Below, one piece after another: positions 23,186-31,398 of a stretch of 31,574 bases of DNA. The translations under genes and the position numbers were made by a program. The DNA is from JAJFUG01 sp964473155 (GTDB lineage Bacteria > Gemmatimonadota > Glassbacteria > GWA2-58-10): NCBI GenBank assembly GCA_964473155.1, contig CAYYNT010000052.1:1-31574 (forward strand), given 5' to 3'. Each line of letters starts with the position of its first letter. Positions within the stretch are counted from its first letter, which is position 1. Below the pieces are notes generated by a model. The model searched no databases. It worked only from the letters and a program-made list of their open reading frames with translations, and had not been told where the DNA came from.

Positions 23186-24295
23186 ATGAGCGACAAGGCG
23201 GGGGCGTCCGGAGCAGGACGCATAGTTTCGATCGATGCCCTGAGGGGATTCGACATGTTCTGGATCACCGGCGGGGGAGCAATCGCCGCGGCATTGCTGG
23301 GGATGTTCGATGGGCCGCTGGCAGATACCCTAAGGGGACAGATCGGACATTCGGAGTGGAATGGCTTTACTTTCTGGGACCTGATCTTCCCGCTGTTCAT
23401 GTTCATAGTCGGCGTGAGCCTGCCCTTTGCGATCAGCCGCCGGCTGGAGCGTGGGGAAAGCCGCTCCGGGCTTTACAAGCACATCCTGCGCCGCTTTATC
23501 ACCCTGATGATTCTGGGCTTCATCTACAACGGCCTTCTGGATTTCGACCTGGAGCAGATGCGCTGGGCCGGTGTCCTGCAGAGGATCTCTCTGGGATACC
23601 TGTTCGCCGCCCTCATCCTGATGAACACACGAATCCGGGGCCAGGCCATCTGGACCGGAGCAATACTGCTGGTCTACTGGGCGCTTATGACATTTGTTCC
23701 GGTGCCTGGCCACGGGGCGGGCGTGCTGACTCCGGAGGGCAACCTCGCCGCCTGGCTTGATACTCTGTTTCTACCCGGACAGTTCTGTAACGGTATCTTC
23801 GACAATGAGGGGATACTGAGCACACTGCCCTCGATTTCAACAACGCTTATAGGTGTGTTAGCCGGTCACTGGCTGCGCTCTGGCGCATCGCCGGGAGTAA
23901 AAACGGCGCGCCTGGCCCTTTCCGGCGTGGCGTGCCTTGCGCTGGCCCTGATCTGGAACCCGTTCTTCCCGATCAACAAGCTGATCTGGACCAGCAGCTA
24001 CGTGCTGTTCGCCGGCGGCTGGAGCCTCCTTCTTCTGGCCCTGTTCTACTGGATCATCGACGTGCGCGGCTGGCAAGGGTGGGCTTTCCCGTTCATCGTG
24101 ATCGGCCTCAACCCGATAACGATCTATGTGGCTCAGACCTTGTTCGATTTCAGCATTATTGCAAACATTTTCATCCACGGATTCATCGGCCAGACAGGGG
24201 TATTGCAGCCTCTGATTATGGCCCTGTCTGTGTTTGCGGTCAAATGGCTGTTCCTGTATTTTCTGTACAGCCGCAAGATATTCCTCAAAGCCTGA
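23186..24295 (+). CDS. NagX/HGSNAT-like membrane acyltransferase
   Basis: 369 residues from the ATG at 23186, supported by GGGGGG 6 bases upstream; an extension to 23090 lacks features. It opens with RIVSIDALRGFDMFWITGGGA, the hallmark of the family that includes human heparan-alpha-glucosaminide N-acetyltransferase and bacterial NagX (DUF5009/DUF1624). It has about ten hydrophobic segments and a conserved FTFWDLIFPLFMFIVG. The human enzyme acetylates glucosamine across a membrane, and bacterial relatives are linked to amino-sugar use. A role in handling amino sugars from glycan breakdown would fit the heparinase-like enzyme upstream, but the link is inference. A terminator follows at once. 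Confidence 0.85.
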   Translation: MSDKAGASGAGRIVSIDALRGFDMFWITGGGAIAAALLGMFDGPLADTLRGQIGHSEWNGFTFWDLIFPLFMFIVGVSLPFAISRRLERGESRSGLYKHILRRFITLMILGFIYNGLLDFDLEQMRWAGVLQRISLGYLFAALILMNTRIRGQAIWTGAILLVYWALMTFVPVPGHGAGVLTPEGNLAAWLDTLFLPGQFCNGIFDNEGILSTLPSISTTLIGVLAGHWLRSGASPGVKTARLALSGVACLALALIWNPFFPINKLIWTSSYVLFAGGWSLLLLALFYWIIDVRGWQGWAFPFIVIGLNPITIYVAQTLFDFSIIANIFIHGFIGQTGVLQPLIMALSVFAVKWLFLYFLYSRKIFLKA

Positions 24296-24331
24296 GACAG
24301 AGCCGGTTCGAGAAGATATTATTTCCAACGG

Positions 24332-24363
24332 AAAGGCCCTCCCGATTTGCGGAAGGGCCTTTT
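24332..24363. terminator. Bidirectional terminator between convergent genes
   Basis: AAAGGCCCT (24332-24340) and AGGGCCTTT (24354-24362) are perfect complements, with a T-run on the plus strand and an A-rich left arm giving T on the minus strand. It separates the acyltransferase gene from the convergent 685-residue gene. Confidence 0.75.
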
Positions 24364-24386
24364 CCCATTTCGACATGCAGCGAGAA

Positions 24387-26444
24387 TCAAGTCTCCTGGT
24401 TGACCTCGATCGCCTCCTCGATCCGTCCGGCTTTTTCCTCATACTCCATGGTCAGGCGGCCGAGCGCCTCGCGCAGGGCGCCCTCCTGCTCACGCAGGGG
24501 TGCGCCGGCGGCCAGGGTTTCCTCTATGCGCAGGCTTTCCGCCGATAATCCCGCCGCCTCCCCGATCATCGCGACCGCTGTCTTCAGCCGCTCCAGGAAA
24601 GCCTTAACCTGATCGAACTGGCTCTTGATCCTTTCCTGGCTCGCTATAACGCGTACACGAAGCTCCGCGATCTGACGGGCCAGGCTTTCCGGGCCGCCCT
24701 CGAACGGCTGTCCCTCCGATTCGCCTAAAAGCCCGGCCAACTGGCGGAACCTCTGCTGTACATCCCCGTTTTCGCCTTTCTTTGTACGATTTGCCAGGTC
24801 GACAGCCTGAACCAGCCACTCGCTGAGTGTTTTCTTTCGCTCCACCAGCGCCTCGAAACTGCCACGCAGCTTGTCCAGGGTAGTCCGCAACTCGGTTATC
24901 TTATCCTCAAGACGCGGCTTCACCCGAGTCAGCATCGACAGTTTCTCGGCGCTGCTCCCGGCGGCAAGATCCTTTTTCAACAGTTCCGCCACCAGGGTGT
25001 AAGCCTCGTCCGTTATACGCCGGCACTCGGAATCAACCTGCTGCTGCCGTGTCCGTTCATCGGCTTCCGCGGCAAGCGGACTCCCGTTGACGGCGTTGAA
25101 CTGTTCGAGATCGTGTCCCAACCGGCGGATTTTCTCCTCGTAGGGAGCGGCCATTTTCTTGCGCAGTATTTCCAGTTGCACGGCAAGATGCTCTGTGAGC
25201 AACTGGTTCATCCGTGTAGGGAACATGCTCAGACGGATTTTCCGATCAGTGATATCCTGAAAAAGCCGTCGCAGCCCGTAAGCCCTCGTAGCGTTGCGGG
25301 TCCACAGATCGGGTTCAGGCGGATCTTCCACCGCGGCGGGCGGATAAATGAAGCGGCAGAAGCCTTTGCAGCCAATCCCGTTTTCCTCGCGCATCAATTC
25401 CTGCACGAACAGCTCGGCCGAGTCGGCGCGTGAGGCGGTTGAGGGCAGGTTTTTCAGAGTGTAGGAGAAGAAAAAGCCGAAAACATCCTCCTTTATCCCC
25501 TGGATATTAATTTCATCCTCCAGCGAAAAACCCTCGGCCAACGAATATGGATTCTTGCGGTACAGTTCGGCTATCTTGTCCTTGCCGGCCTGCAAGCTGC
25601 TCATCATTATGTGCCTTGCGGCGGCGGTGTCTTTGACTTTCTCGAAACGGGAGTGGTCCAGGTGGAAACGGTTCTCCCCGGCTACGATCAGCACGGCGTT
25701 CTTTATCCGGAAATCCAGTTTCAAAGGCGGAGCCGTGTTGTCGCTGCGGAAAGGCTTCTTCGGGTCTTTAAGCAGAAGCTGGGCCGGGGAGGAATAGCGG
25801 TTGAAGAAGATCTGCGGGACATCGCAGTCCTCGGCCATGGCGAACGCGGTGTTTGGCAGGTTCCAGCCCGCGCGCTCACGCAGTTTTGAGTAAACCCGGC
25901 GCGCTTCGCCGAGCGGTTCGCGTATCATCCGCCCGAGGCGGTTGATGTAGTTAAGAAGGTCCGTTTCCGCGCGGTGCAGGTCGGCGCGTACGTAGGAACC
26001 GGCGTTGGACTGGTAGATCATGTTTATCTTGTCGAGCATCGAACAGACTTTGCGCGCAAGCACGAACTTCACGCTGTCGCTGCCTGTTTCGCTGTTGGTG
26101 AGGATGCGCTTGCCCTCGCTGTACTGCCCCGCCGCATCCCGTCCCGGACAATAAGCCTGGGCGATATCCCGGCACAAAAGAATCTCGCGCAGCTTTACTT
26201 TGTGCGGCTGACGGGAGACTTTCTGGCTTTTGGATTCGAACAGACAGACCTGGTCAACGAACTCACGCTCATCCGGCTCAAGTCCATCGAATTTTTCGCG
26301 GTCCGCGCTCGAAAGGACTTCGCGCCGCGCATCTTCGCGGATTTCCTCGAACGTTTTCCTCAGGGCCTTCCCGTCCTGCCCGGGCTGCTCGGCTCCGGAG
26401 TCAACGTTCTGACCGCCTGGTTCTGTCACTGGCCTTTCATCCAT
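24387..26444 (-). CDS. Large coiled-coil protein of unknown function
   Basis: 685 residues, no signal peptide and no membrane span, so cytoplasmic. The acidic, Gln/Gly-rich first 25 residues look disordered. The middle (about 50-420) is globular; segments such as FDGLEPDEREFVDQVCLFES, FRIKNAVLIVAGENRF and FGFFFSYTLKNLPS show no motif I know. From about 430 to the end the protein is strongly charged and helical, with two or three coiled-coil stretches (around 440-480, 515-580 and 610-680). It is a single gene with no close partners. It could be a structural or filament-like protein or a scaffold. I do not recognise it. Confidence 0.8.
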   Translation of the reverse strand: MDERPVTEPGGQNVDSGAEQPGQDGKALRKTFEEIREDARREVLSSADREKFDGLEPDEREFVDQVCLFESKSQKVSRQPHKVKLREILLCRDIAQAYCPGRDAAGQYSEGKRILTNSETGSDSVKFVLARKVCSMLDKINMIYQSNAGSYVRADLHRAETDLLNYINRLGRMIREPLGEARRVYSKLRERAGWNLPNTAFAMAEDCDVPQIFFNRYSSPAQLLLKDPKKPFRSDNTAPPLKLDFRIKNAVLIVAGENRFHLDHSRFEKVKDTAAARHIMMSSLQAGKDKIAELYRKNPYSLAEGFSLEDEINIQGIKEDVFGFFFSYTLKNLPSTASRADSAELFVQELMREENGIGCKGFCRFIYPPAAVEDPPEPDLWTRNATRAYGLRRLFQDITDRKIRLSMFPTRMNQLLTEHLAVQLEILRKKMAAPYEEKIRRLGHDLEQFNAVNGSPLAAEADERTRQQQVDSECRRITDEAYTLVAELLKKDLAAGSSAEKLSMLTRVKPRLEDKITELRTTLDKLRGSFEALVERKKTLSEWLVQAVDLANRTKKGENGDVQQRFRQLAGLLGESEGQPFEGGPESLARQIAELRVRVIASQERIKSQFDQVKAFLERLKTAVAMIGEAAGLSAESLRIEETLAAGAPLREQEGALREALGRLTMEYEEKAGRIEEAIEVNQET

Positions 26445-26711
26445 TCTCTCATTCCAATAACCATATATTTTTTATCTTTACCGCATAACACCGGGACACC
26501 CAAGAAATGATTCTATCACAAACGGACGGTCTTAGCAAATAAATGTGCTGTTCGGGGCCGGGATATATTCCAGAGATCCACGCTTGAGTCAAAATCGGCG
26601 GGCTTTTCTACCGGATAAAACGGAGGAAGATGCACTCAGCAATTAAAAACTTATGAGATCAGGTTTGATATCATCTATTCCAGCAGAGATAGTCTCTCAT
26701 AATACAACTAC

Positions 26712-26735
26712 GCCTCAGGCCGGGATGCCTGAGGC
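26712..26735. terminator. Hairpin downstream of the 41-residue zinc-ribbon gene
   Basis: GCCTCAGGC and GCCTGAGGC are perfect 9-bp complements around a 6-base loop, about 80 bases past the stop at 26814 on the minus strand. No strong T-run follows on that strand. It is the only feature seen in 26445-26813. Confidence 0.5.
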
Positions 26736-26813
26736 TCCTTAAAATCAATTTGAAACACAGGACATAAAGACCATCATTTCCGGATGACAGTTCCGGTCAC
26801 TCGGAAATGCTAT

Positions 26814-26939
26814 CTATTTCTTCAGCCGTATCTTGAGCTTGCAGCGCGGGCATGTGGTCACATCAGTATCCTTGAACAGGACCACAGACCCGCAGTTCGG
26901 GCAGCGCTCAAAACGGACATCTCTGGCGCCAGGACGCAT
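26814..26939 (-). CDS. 41-residue zinc-ribbon protein
   Basis: A short frame of 41 residues with CPNC (13-16) and CPRC (30-33), 13 residues between the pairs, and a basic C-terminal tail (KLKIRLKK). This is a single rubredoxin-like or ribosomal-type zinc knuckle. Evidence that it is expressed: GGGAG stands 8-9 bases before the ATG and a near-consensus promoter lies about 50 bases upstream. It resembles the minimal zinc-ribbon proteins often annotated as hypothetical. Its function is unknown; the basic tail would suit nucleic-acid or ribosome contact. Other genes of this genome (179-1273) also use short zinc ribbons. Confidence 0.75.
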   Translation of the reverse strand: MRPGARDVRFERCPNCGSVVLFKDTDVTTCPRCKLKIRLKK

Positions 26940-26989
26940 AGAGTTCGCTCCCACCAGTCATGACCAAATATCATTACCATGCAACGATA

Positions 26990-27019
26990 ATTGTACCATA
27001 CAGCGGAGATACATGTCAA
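26990..27019 (-). promoter_or_regulatory. Promoter of the 41-residue zinc-ribbon gene
   Basis: On the minus strand, TTGACA (27019-27014), an 18-base spacer and TACAAT (26995-26990). It is the best promoter match in the right third of the window and predicts a leader of roughly 40 bases before the ATG at 26939. Confidence 0.7.
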
Positions 27020-27121
27020 TAAAATAATTATGTTCATAACTGTCCGGGAAAAAGCAGAATTACATGAGCTGAATGTTGACCTGTCAGCCAATCAGAGAGA
27101 ACAGGCTTTTCAGGACAGGGA

Positions 27122-27278
27122 TTTCATGTCCTTTTCCGGCTTGTGGAAAAGGACCAAAAGACGCTGGGGGCCGTAAACTCGCATCGGCCACGGTGGAACA
27201 GAAAGCCTTGTGTGTGCGCGGCTCTTTTTCACGCTGCCCTGGTTGCGGGGCGGCGCTGACGCGCAATGGCCCGCCCGG
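27122..27278 (-). repeat. Dispersed hairpin repeat, copy C (inverted)
   Basis: The complement of this segment matches 11899-12054, with the hairpin conserved exactly (GTCCTTTTCC 27128-27137 and GGAAAAGGAC 27145-27154, loop ggcttgt). The flanking blocks keep nearly the same distance (47 against 46 bases). Beyond 27122 the similarity to copies A and B becomes patchy. The double-hairpin element at 27294 begins just beyond its other end. Confidence 0.85.
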
Positions 27279-27293
27279 CAAAGAAATGCTTCC

Positions 27294-27347
27294 TGTAGGG
27301 TCGCACCCGTGTGTGCGACCGGGCGGACACATGGGTCCGCCCCTGCA
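27294..27347. repeat. Double-hairpin repeat, copy 2
   Basis: Outer TGTAGGG and CCCTGCA pair (one G-U). Inside are hairpin 1 (GGTCGCAC 27299-27306, 6-base loop, GTGCGACC 27313-27320) and, directly adjoining, hairpin 2 (GGGCGGAC 27321-27328, 6-base loop, GTCCGCCC 27335-27342). The plan matches 17325-17387 although arm sequences differ, so structure is conserved more than sequence. Confidence 0.7.
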
Positions 27348-27766
27348 CGAACACGAATCAGACAGTACGGCCCCGGAGCGGCCCGGAGGGACGCCCTGGG
27401 TAAAGTCTGTCTTTATAAACCTCCAGGCGGCTGCCAGGCCGCGGTTGTTGATGGGTCCGCGCCTGTCCGAGACTGCACCACAGGCAGCGTGTAAAAGAAC
27501 TGTTAACGCCAAAGCCAGTTGAAGCTCAACAGTCCGGCGGCATTGCGCGGCAGCGCCGCCCGGTGACAAGGGAGCGGAATCAAAACTCCGTACACACTTA
27601 AGACAGAAAAACAGGCGTGGCCCGGACGAGTTGTGACCCCGGCCCCGCTGGCTTTGCTGCTTTCGCCAAAACGAAAGCAGATCAAGCAGTTACAATAATG
27701 TATCAAATACCGGAATCACCAAGATTTTCCCCGGACAGCTTTGAGCGCAATCTATTCAACCCTATC
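27348..27766. other. Noncoding stretch with repeat fragments
   Basis: No convincing gene. A CACACTTAAG copy (27593-27602) followed by a GAAAAA run, and TTGTGACCCC near 27630, both recur inside the element at 11685-12109, so this looks like scrambled pieces of the same repeat. Long open frames here (27073-27569) run through repeats on both strands and are rejected. Confidence 0.5.
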
Positions 27767-27816
27767 TGTCATATTTAAACCCGAAGGCCTGCCTCCAGGA
27801 CCAGTCCACTATCCGG
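27767..27816 (-). pseudogene. Decayed 3' end of a paralog of the 29204-31321 gene
   Basis: On the minus strand this segment reads LVLEAGLR, then a one-base insertion and a stop. It aligns over about 45 bases, at roughly 80% identity by eye, with the end of the lipoprotein gene at 29204-29252 (LVLEAGLRFKYDS). It lies 12 bases beyond the stop of the ceramidase-family gene. So the ceramidase gene sits between an intact and a broken copy of the same gene tail. Confidence 0.65.
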
Positions 27817-27827
27817 CTCATTCAGTC

Positions 27828-29174
27828 TCAAGAGGATGTTTTTAATGCAGTTATGACCTCCAGCGCCGTATCAACGATTTTTTCCCCGCCGCCGCGCTCC
27901 AGCACTGTTCCTCTTTCGGTCTCATAACCGCCCTCATCGTAAGCCGCCTCGTGGCAGATATAGCCGATCGAATCATTGGCCAGGCTCAGCAGGAAAAGGT
28001 TTTCCACTCCCGCACGCCTTTTCAGGTCCAGACCCAGTTCCACCAGCACCTCACCGGGCAGGCCGACAAAAATAATATTTCCAATCCTGATTCCATGTAT
28101 TTCAGCCGTCACCTCGTTCAGGCCGTCTTCGAGTTCGGCCGAGGGGTCCGCTTGTTTAATCCGCGGCAGAGTAATTTCCCGTCGGACAGCCGCAATTGAG
28201 GCATCCGCGGACGTTTCCATGAACTGCATGGCCCTGAGAGCCTCGGCGCCCAGCGACCAGCCGATCTCGAAACGCGGTCTCACCCCGCGCCTGACCGGCA
28301 CCATGTCGCCTGCCGCGCCCAGAGTGAAAAGGCAGACACCACCCTCGGTCATCTCGACCACCTGCACGGCATAGGCCGGATAATCGGCGGAGATATGGTA
28401 GAACCATCCCTCCCAGCCCGTTCCGTGGCCGCCTCCCACCACCGGGTGGCAGGCGAAATTGATCATCGAACCGATTAATTGCCCCCTGGAGTCTTCCACC
28501 CGCAGCACACCTACAGACGGATCAATGGGACCGAAAACAAGCCCCTCCTCAGCCGGAGGAAGGACAAAAGTCATCACCACTTTGCCGTCTGGCCTGCGGG
28601 TGCGGCGGTTATACAGCAGATGGGGCGCGCTTCCGCGGCCAGCTCCAATTCGCACCGGCTGAAGGTTCAGCCGTGCTTCCAGCACCGCTGAAACCACATT
28701 TCCCACCAGGCTGTCGATATACTTCGGGTCGGCCCCTTTCTGGTCCACCAGGTCAGGACGGGCGGCCTTGCGCGGTCCCCGGACCGCCGGGCCGAAATGG
28801 GTGTGGCTGGCGCAGATAAGAATTCTTTCCGGCGGCCAGCCGGTCTTCTCCTTTACCGCCCTCCTGATCCGGCGGGTGATATCGGCTGGCATCCCGATCA
28901 AATCGGTTGAAATCATCGCCACCTCATCGCTGCCGGAAGAAAAAACCATCGCCCTGGCGTACAGGTCATCCGACACCGCCTCGCTCGCCCTGGTGCGAAT
29001 CTCCCATCCAACGAGCCATGCTCCAACAGGCGGAGTGATTTTCACTTTTGAGACTCCGCAGCGTAAGGACGGCCGGGCTTGTTCAGCGGCGGTCGCATCC
29101 CGCTGAAAAGCCAGTGCAGCGAGACCCGCACCCGTGGCTTTCATGAAACTTCTCCTTCGCATTGCCCCACGCAT
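27828..29174 (-). CDS. Neutral/alkaline ceramidase-family protein, Tat-exported
   Basis: 448 residues. RRRSFMKATGAG and a short hydrophobic stretch form a Tat-like signal. GGAGG lies 5 bases before the ATG at 29174, which selects that start over the ATG four codons later. The body matches the neutral ceramidase N-terminal domain: CGVSKVKITPP near the start, SDDLYARAMVF, STDLIGMP, the zinc-site ICASHTHFGP, NFACHPVV, LGAAGDMVP and FVGLPGEVLVELG. True ceramidases are longer and hydrolyse ceramide to sphingosine and fatty acid. Short bacterial members like this are widespread and mostly untested. It starts 29 bases after the glycosidase-like lipoprotein stop, so both are on one mRNA. Confidence 0.88.
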   Translation of the reverse strand: MRGAMRRRSFMKATGAGLAALAFQRDATAAEQARPSLRCGVSKVKITPPVGAWLVGWEIRTRASEAVSDDLYARAMVFSSGSDEVAMISTDLIGMPADITRRIRRAVKEKTGWPPERILICASHTHFGPAVRGPRKAARPDLVDQKGADPKYIDSLVGNVVSAVLEARLNLQPVRIGAGRGSAPHLLYNRRTRRPDGKVVMTFVLPPAEEGLVFGPIDPSVGVLRVEDSRGQLIGSMINFACHPVVGGGHGTGWEGWFYHISADYPAYAVQVVEMTEGGVCLFTLGAAGDMVPVRRGVRPRFEIGWSLGAEALRAMQFMETSADASIAAVRREITLPRIKQADPSAELEDGLNEVTAEIHGIRIGNIIFVGLPGEVLVELGLDLKRRAGVENLFLLSLANDSIGYICHEAAYDEGGYETERGTVLERGGGEKIVDTALEVITALKTSS

Positions 29175-29203
29175 CGGCGCCTCCTTTCCGTCAGGCTCCC
29201 GGC

Positions 29204-31321
29204 TTAGCTATCATACTTGAACCGGAGGCCCGCCTCCAGGACCAGGGCTACGATCCAGCTCGGGTTCCAGTAGTGATAACCGCCGCGCCAGTAATCCGGA
29301 GTGATCCCGTAATTTGTCTGATAGAACTGCTCTCCCTGCTCTCCGGGCGTCTGGTGCTCCCAGTCTCCGGGATAGCGGCAGATTCCATGGCTCCAGGCCT
29401 CGAACACCATCCTGCCCAGATCGGCATATAATCTGTCACCGGTCATCACACCGAACTCTTGCAGCTCCCAGGCCGGGAAATAGACATCCAGATGGTGGTT
29501 CTGAACGCTCACTCCCGGCCAGCCGGTGGTGACGAAACCTTTCTTATCACAATAAGCGCCGGGATTGAATCCCGTGTTCCAGAAGAAAACATAGGTAAGG
29601 ATCCAGTCCGCCGAGGCTGCGGCCCATTCGCGATAACGGGTCTCACCTGTCTCTTTGTACATCTCGCTGGCGGCCAGGAAAAAATACAGCCCGGCCTCCT
29701 TGTCCTCGCAACGGGCATCCAGGGTGGAGCGGGCGAAAGGACGGTCAAAACGGTCGCCGTTCAAGCGCCAGTAGCGTTCAAGATCGATCTGAGCCGAGCG
29801 AAGATAAAGGCTGTCGCCGCAGACACGGAAGGCTTCGAGAAGACCGAGAGCGCAGGGGATTCCGGCCGCGGACTCGAACTCCGATTCCGGAACGCCGTTT
29901 TCCAGCCAGAACACAGGATATATTCCTCCGTTGATACGGGAACTGTCCCGGAGAAGGAACTCCGCGCCATCGCGCATGAACCTGACCCAGCCGTCCGGGA
30001 CATCGAGGCCGGAGGCGCGGTAAAGACGGATTATCTTGCCCAGGTTGGTCAGGTACTCGCCGGTGGCGCGGCTGGAGATCATTTCCTGGCCTTCGTCCTC
30101 GTTGCCTTCCCAGTGGCTGGTCTCAAGGTAGTAATAATTCCAGCGCAGTCCCGGAGTGGCGGTCCCGCTCTTACGGGTGAAAAACTCCACCGCCCGGGTG
30201 CAGCGCCGTATAAGCTCAGGATTCTTCATCTCTATTCCAAGCCTGGCGCTGCACCAGGCCAGGCGGAGGTTCTGGCCGCTCCAGCCGCAGAGAAAATAGG
30301 GCGGACGCTTGAAATAGTTGCCCGGCAGCACGGCTAAGAACCCGGCGCAGCGGCTGTCCTCGTGCCAACGGCGGGCCAGGGCATTGGACTTGAGCACAAT
30401 CAGGCTGTCCAGGCTCAGGCAGGGGCTGGCGGCAGGCTTGTAGATTTTCCAGGCGGCAGGGATTATGGCGCGGAACCCCTGCCCTGGATTGACCGGCTGA
30501 CCCGCCTGTATGTAAGCGGTCTTGACCAGGCTCCCGCCCGGCGGAAGGCTGGCATATCCGGCCGCCAGGGGCACGGAGCGGCACTGTTGCCCGTAGGTGG
30601 CATCCTTCTCCCCGTTCAGGGCCAGTACGCCGGAGGCGCACAGAAGGCGCAGTTCACCCTCGAACCGGTCCGCACCCAGGCTCCAGGATGCGGCGCTGTC
30701 CGGAACGGAAAACAGGCTCACGAAACAGTCGCCTCTTTGCGCCTGCCATTCCAGGTTCACGCAGGGGATAGGGAAACGGGTCTCCTCGCAGACAAGGCAG
30801 GCCGCGCTGTCCGGGCCGAAACGCGGCACCAGCCGTTCCGGCGCGGCCGAGGGATTCCCGTTGTACAGTATATGCGGCATGGTGATCCTTTCGCCGCCGG
30901 GTTGTATCCCGAAAGTCAGGGCCAGGGCCACGGCCAGATCGGTCAGCGTATCCGGGGAAACATTGTTCCAGCGGGCCTCGACACGCAGCAGAGTGTCCAC
31001 CAGGCTGAATGCCAGCACGGTTTCGAGCCTGCCGTCCGATCCGGACACCACGAGAGTGTCGCCATGAAGTCCGCAACGCACAGACTCGAACTTCTGCGGA
31101 CAGAGGCTCCAGGGACGGACCCGCGAGACTGGGGCCATCCGGCTCAGGCTGAACTCAAGCGTGTCCGCGCCGCCGCCGGAGATAAGTTGCAAATTGACAT
31201 CCCGCTCCGTTGGCCTGGCGGTTAGGCGCAGTCCGCTGGATGCGTCTTCGATAACCGGAAAATTCCGGCTGCAACCGGCCAGAAAACTGATCATCAGCAC
31301 GATAAGAAATTGCTTTTTCAT
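29204..31321 (-). CDS. Lipoprotein with beta-sandwich and alpha/alpha-toroid glycosidase-like domain
   Basis: 705 residues. A canonical lipobox LAGC (C17) marks a lipoprotein. Residues about 25-290 are beta-rich. From about 330 the protein is helical with the repeated aromatic and Glu-rich turns of alpha/alpha-toroid glycan enzymes (YYYLETSHWEGNEDEGQE, DKEAGLYFFLAASEMY, NHHLDVYFPAWEL). The Glu/Asp-rich loop after ETSHWEG is a plausible catalytic region. No family is certain. GGGAAG precedes the ATG and a promoter lies about 50 bases upstream. It is co-transcribed with a ceramidase-family gene, and a fragment of its 3' end is duplicated at 27767-27816. Confidence 0.75.
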   Translation of the reverse strand: MKKQFLIVLMISFLAGCSRNFPVIEDASSGLRLTARPTERDVNLQLISGGGADTLEFSLSRMAPVSRVRPWSLCPQKFESVRCGLHGDTLVVSGSDGRLETVLAFSLVDTLLRVEARWNNVSPDTLTDLAVALALTFGIQPGGERITMPHILYNGNPSAAPERLVPRFGPDSAACLVCEETRFPIPCVNLEWQAQRGDCFVSLFSVPDSAASWSLGADRFEGELRLLCASGVLALNGEKDATYGQQCRSVPLAAGYASLPPGGSLVKTAYIQAGQPVNPGQGFRAIIPAAWKIYKPAASPCLSLDSLIVLKSNALARRWHEDSRCAGFLAVLPGNYFKRPPYFLCGWSGQNLRLAWCSARLGIEMKNPELIRRCTRAVEFFTRKSGTATPGLRWNYYYLETSHWEGNEDEGQEMISSRATGEYLTNLGKIIRLYRASGLDVPDGWVRFMRDGAEFLLRDSSRINGGIYPVFWLENGVPESEFESAAGIPCALGLLEAFRVCGDSLYLRSAQIDLERYWRLNGDRFDRPFARSTLDARCEDKEAGLYFFLAASEMYKETGETRYREWAAASADWILTYVFFWNTGFNPGAYCDKKGFVTTGWPGVSVQNHHLDVYFPAWELQEFGVMTGDRLYADLGRMVFEAWSHGICRYPGDWEHQTPGEQGEQFYQTNYGITPDYWRGGYHYWNPSWIVALVLEAGLRFKYDS

Positions 31322-31370
31322 CCTTGCTTCCCTTTGGGAAGATTAGTTTTTTCAATCGAGGTTGAATTTA

Positions 31371-31398
31371 AGTATAAGCGTCGCCTGATGTTGAGCAA
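31371..31398 (-). promoter_or_regulatory. Candidate promoter of the lipoprotein-ceramidase operon
   Basis: On the minus strand, TTGCTC (31398-31393), a 16-base spacer and TATACT (31376-31371), about 50 bases before the ATG at 31321. The -10 is good and the -35 partial. Further upstream (31399-31574) I see no gene; the plus strand there has a C-tract pair at 31501-31513. Confidence 0.5.

Noticed and set aside
22863..23189. 108-residue plus-strand frame between the TetR and acyltransferase genes
   Set aside because: No ribosome site or motif, overlaps the acyltransferase start, and a similar frame exists on the other strand.
27073..27569. Plus- and minus-strand frames of about 150 residues, one with a CPGCGAAL zinc-ribbon look
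   Set aside because: They run through the dispersed repeat and the double-hairpin element. The equivalent frame in the copy at 11899-12097 is not preserved, so the Cys motif is chance.
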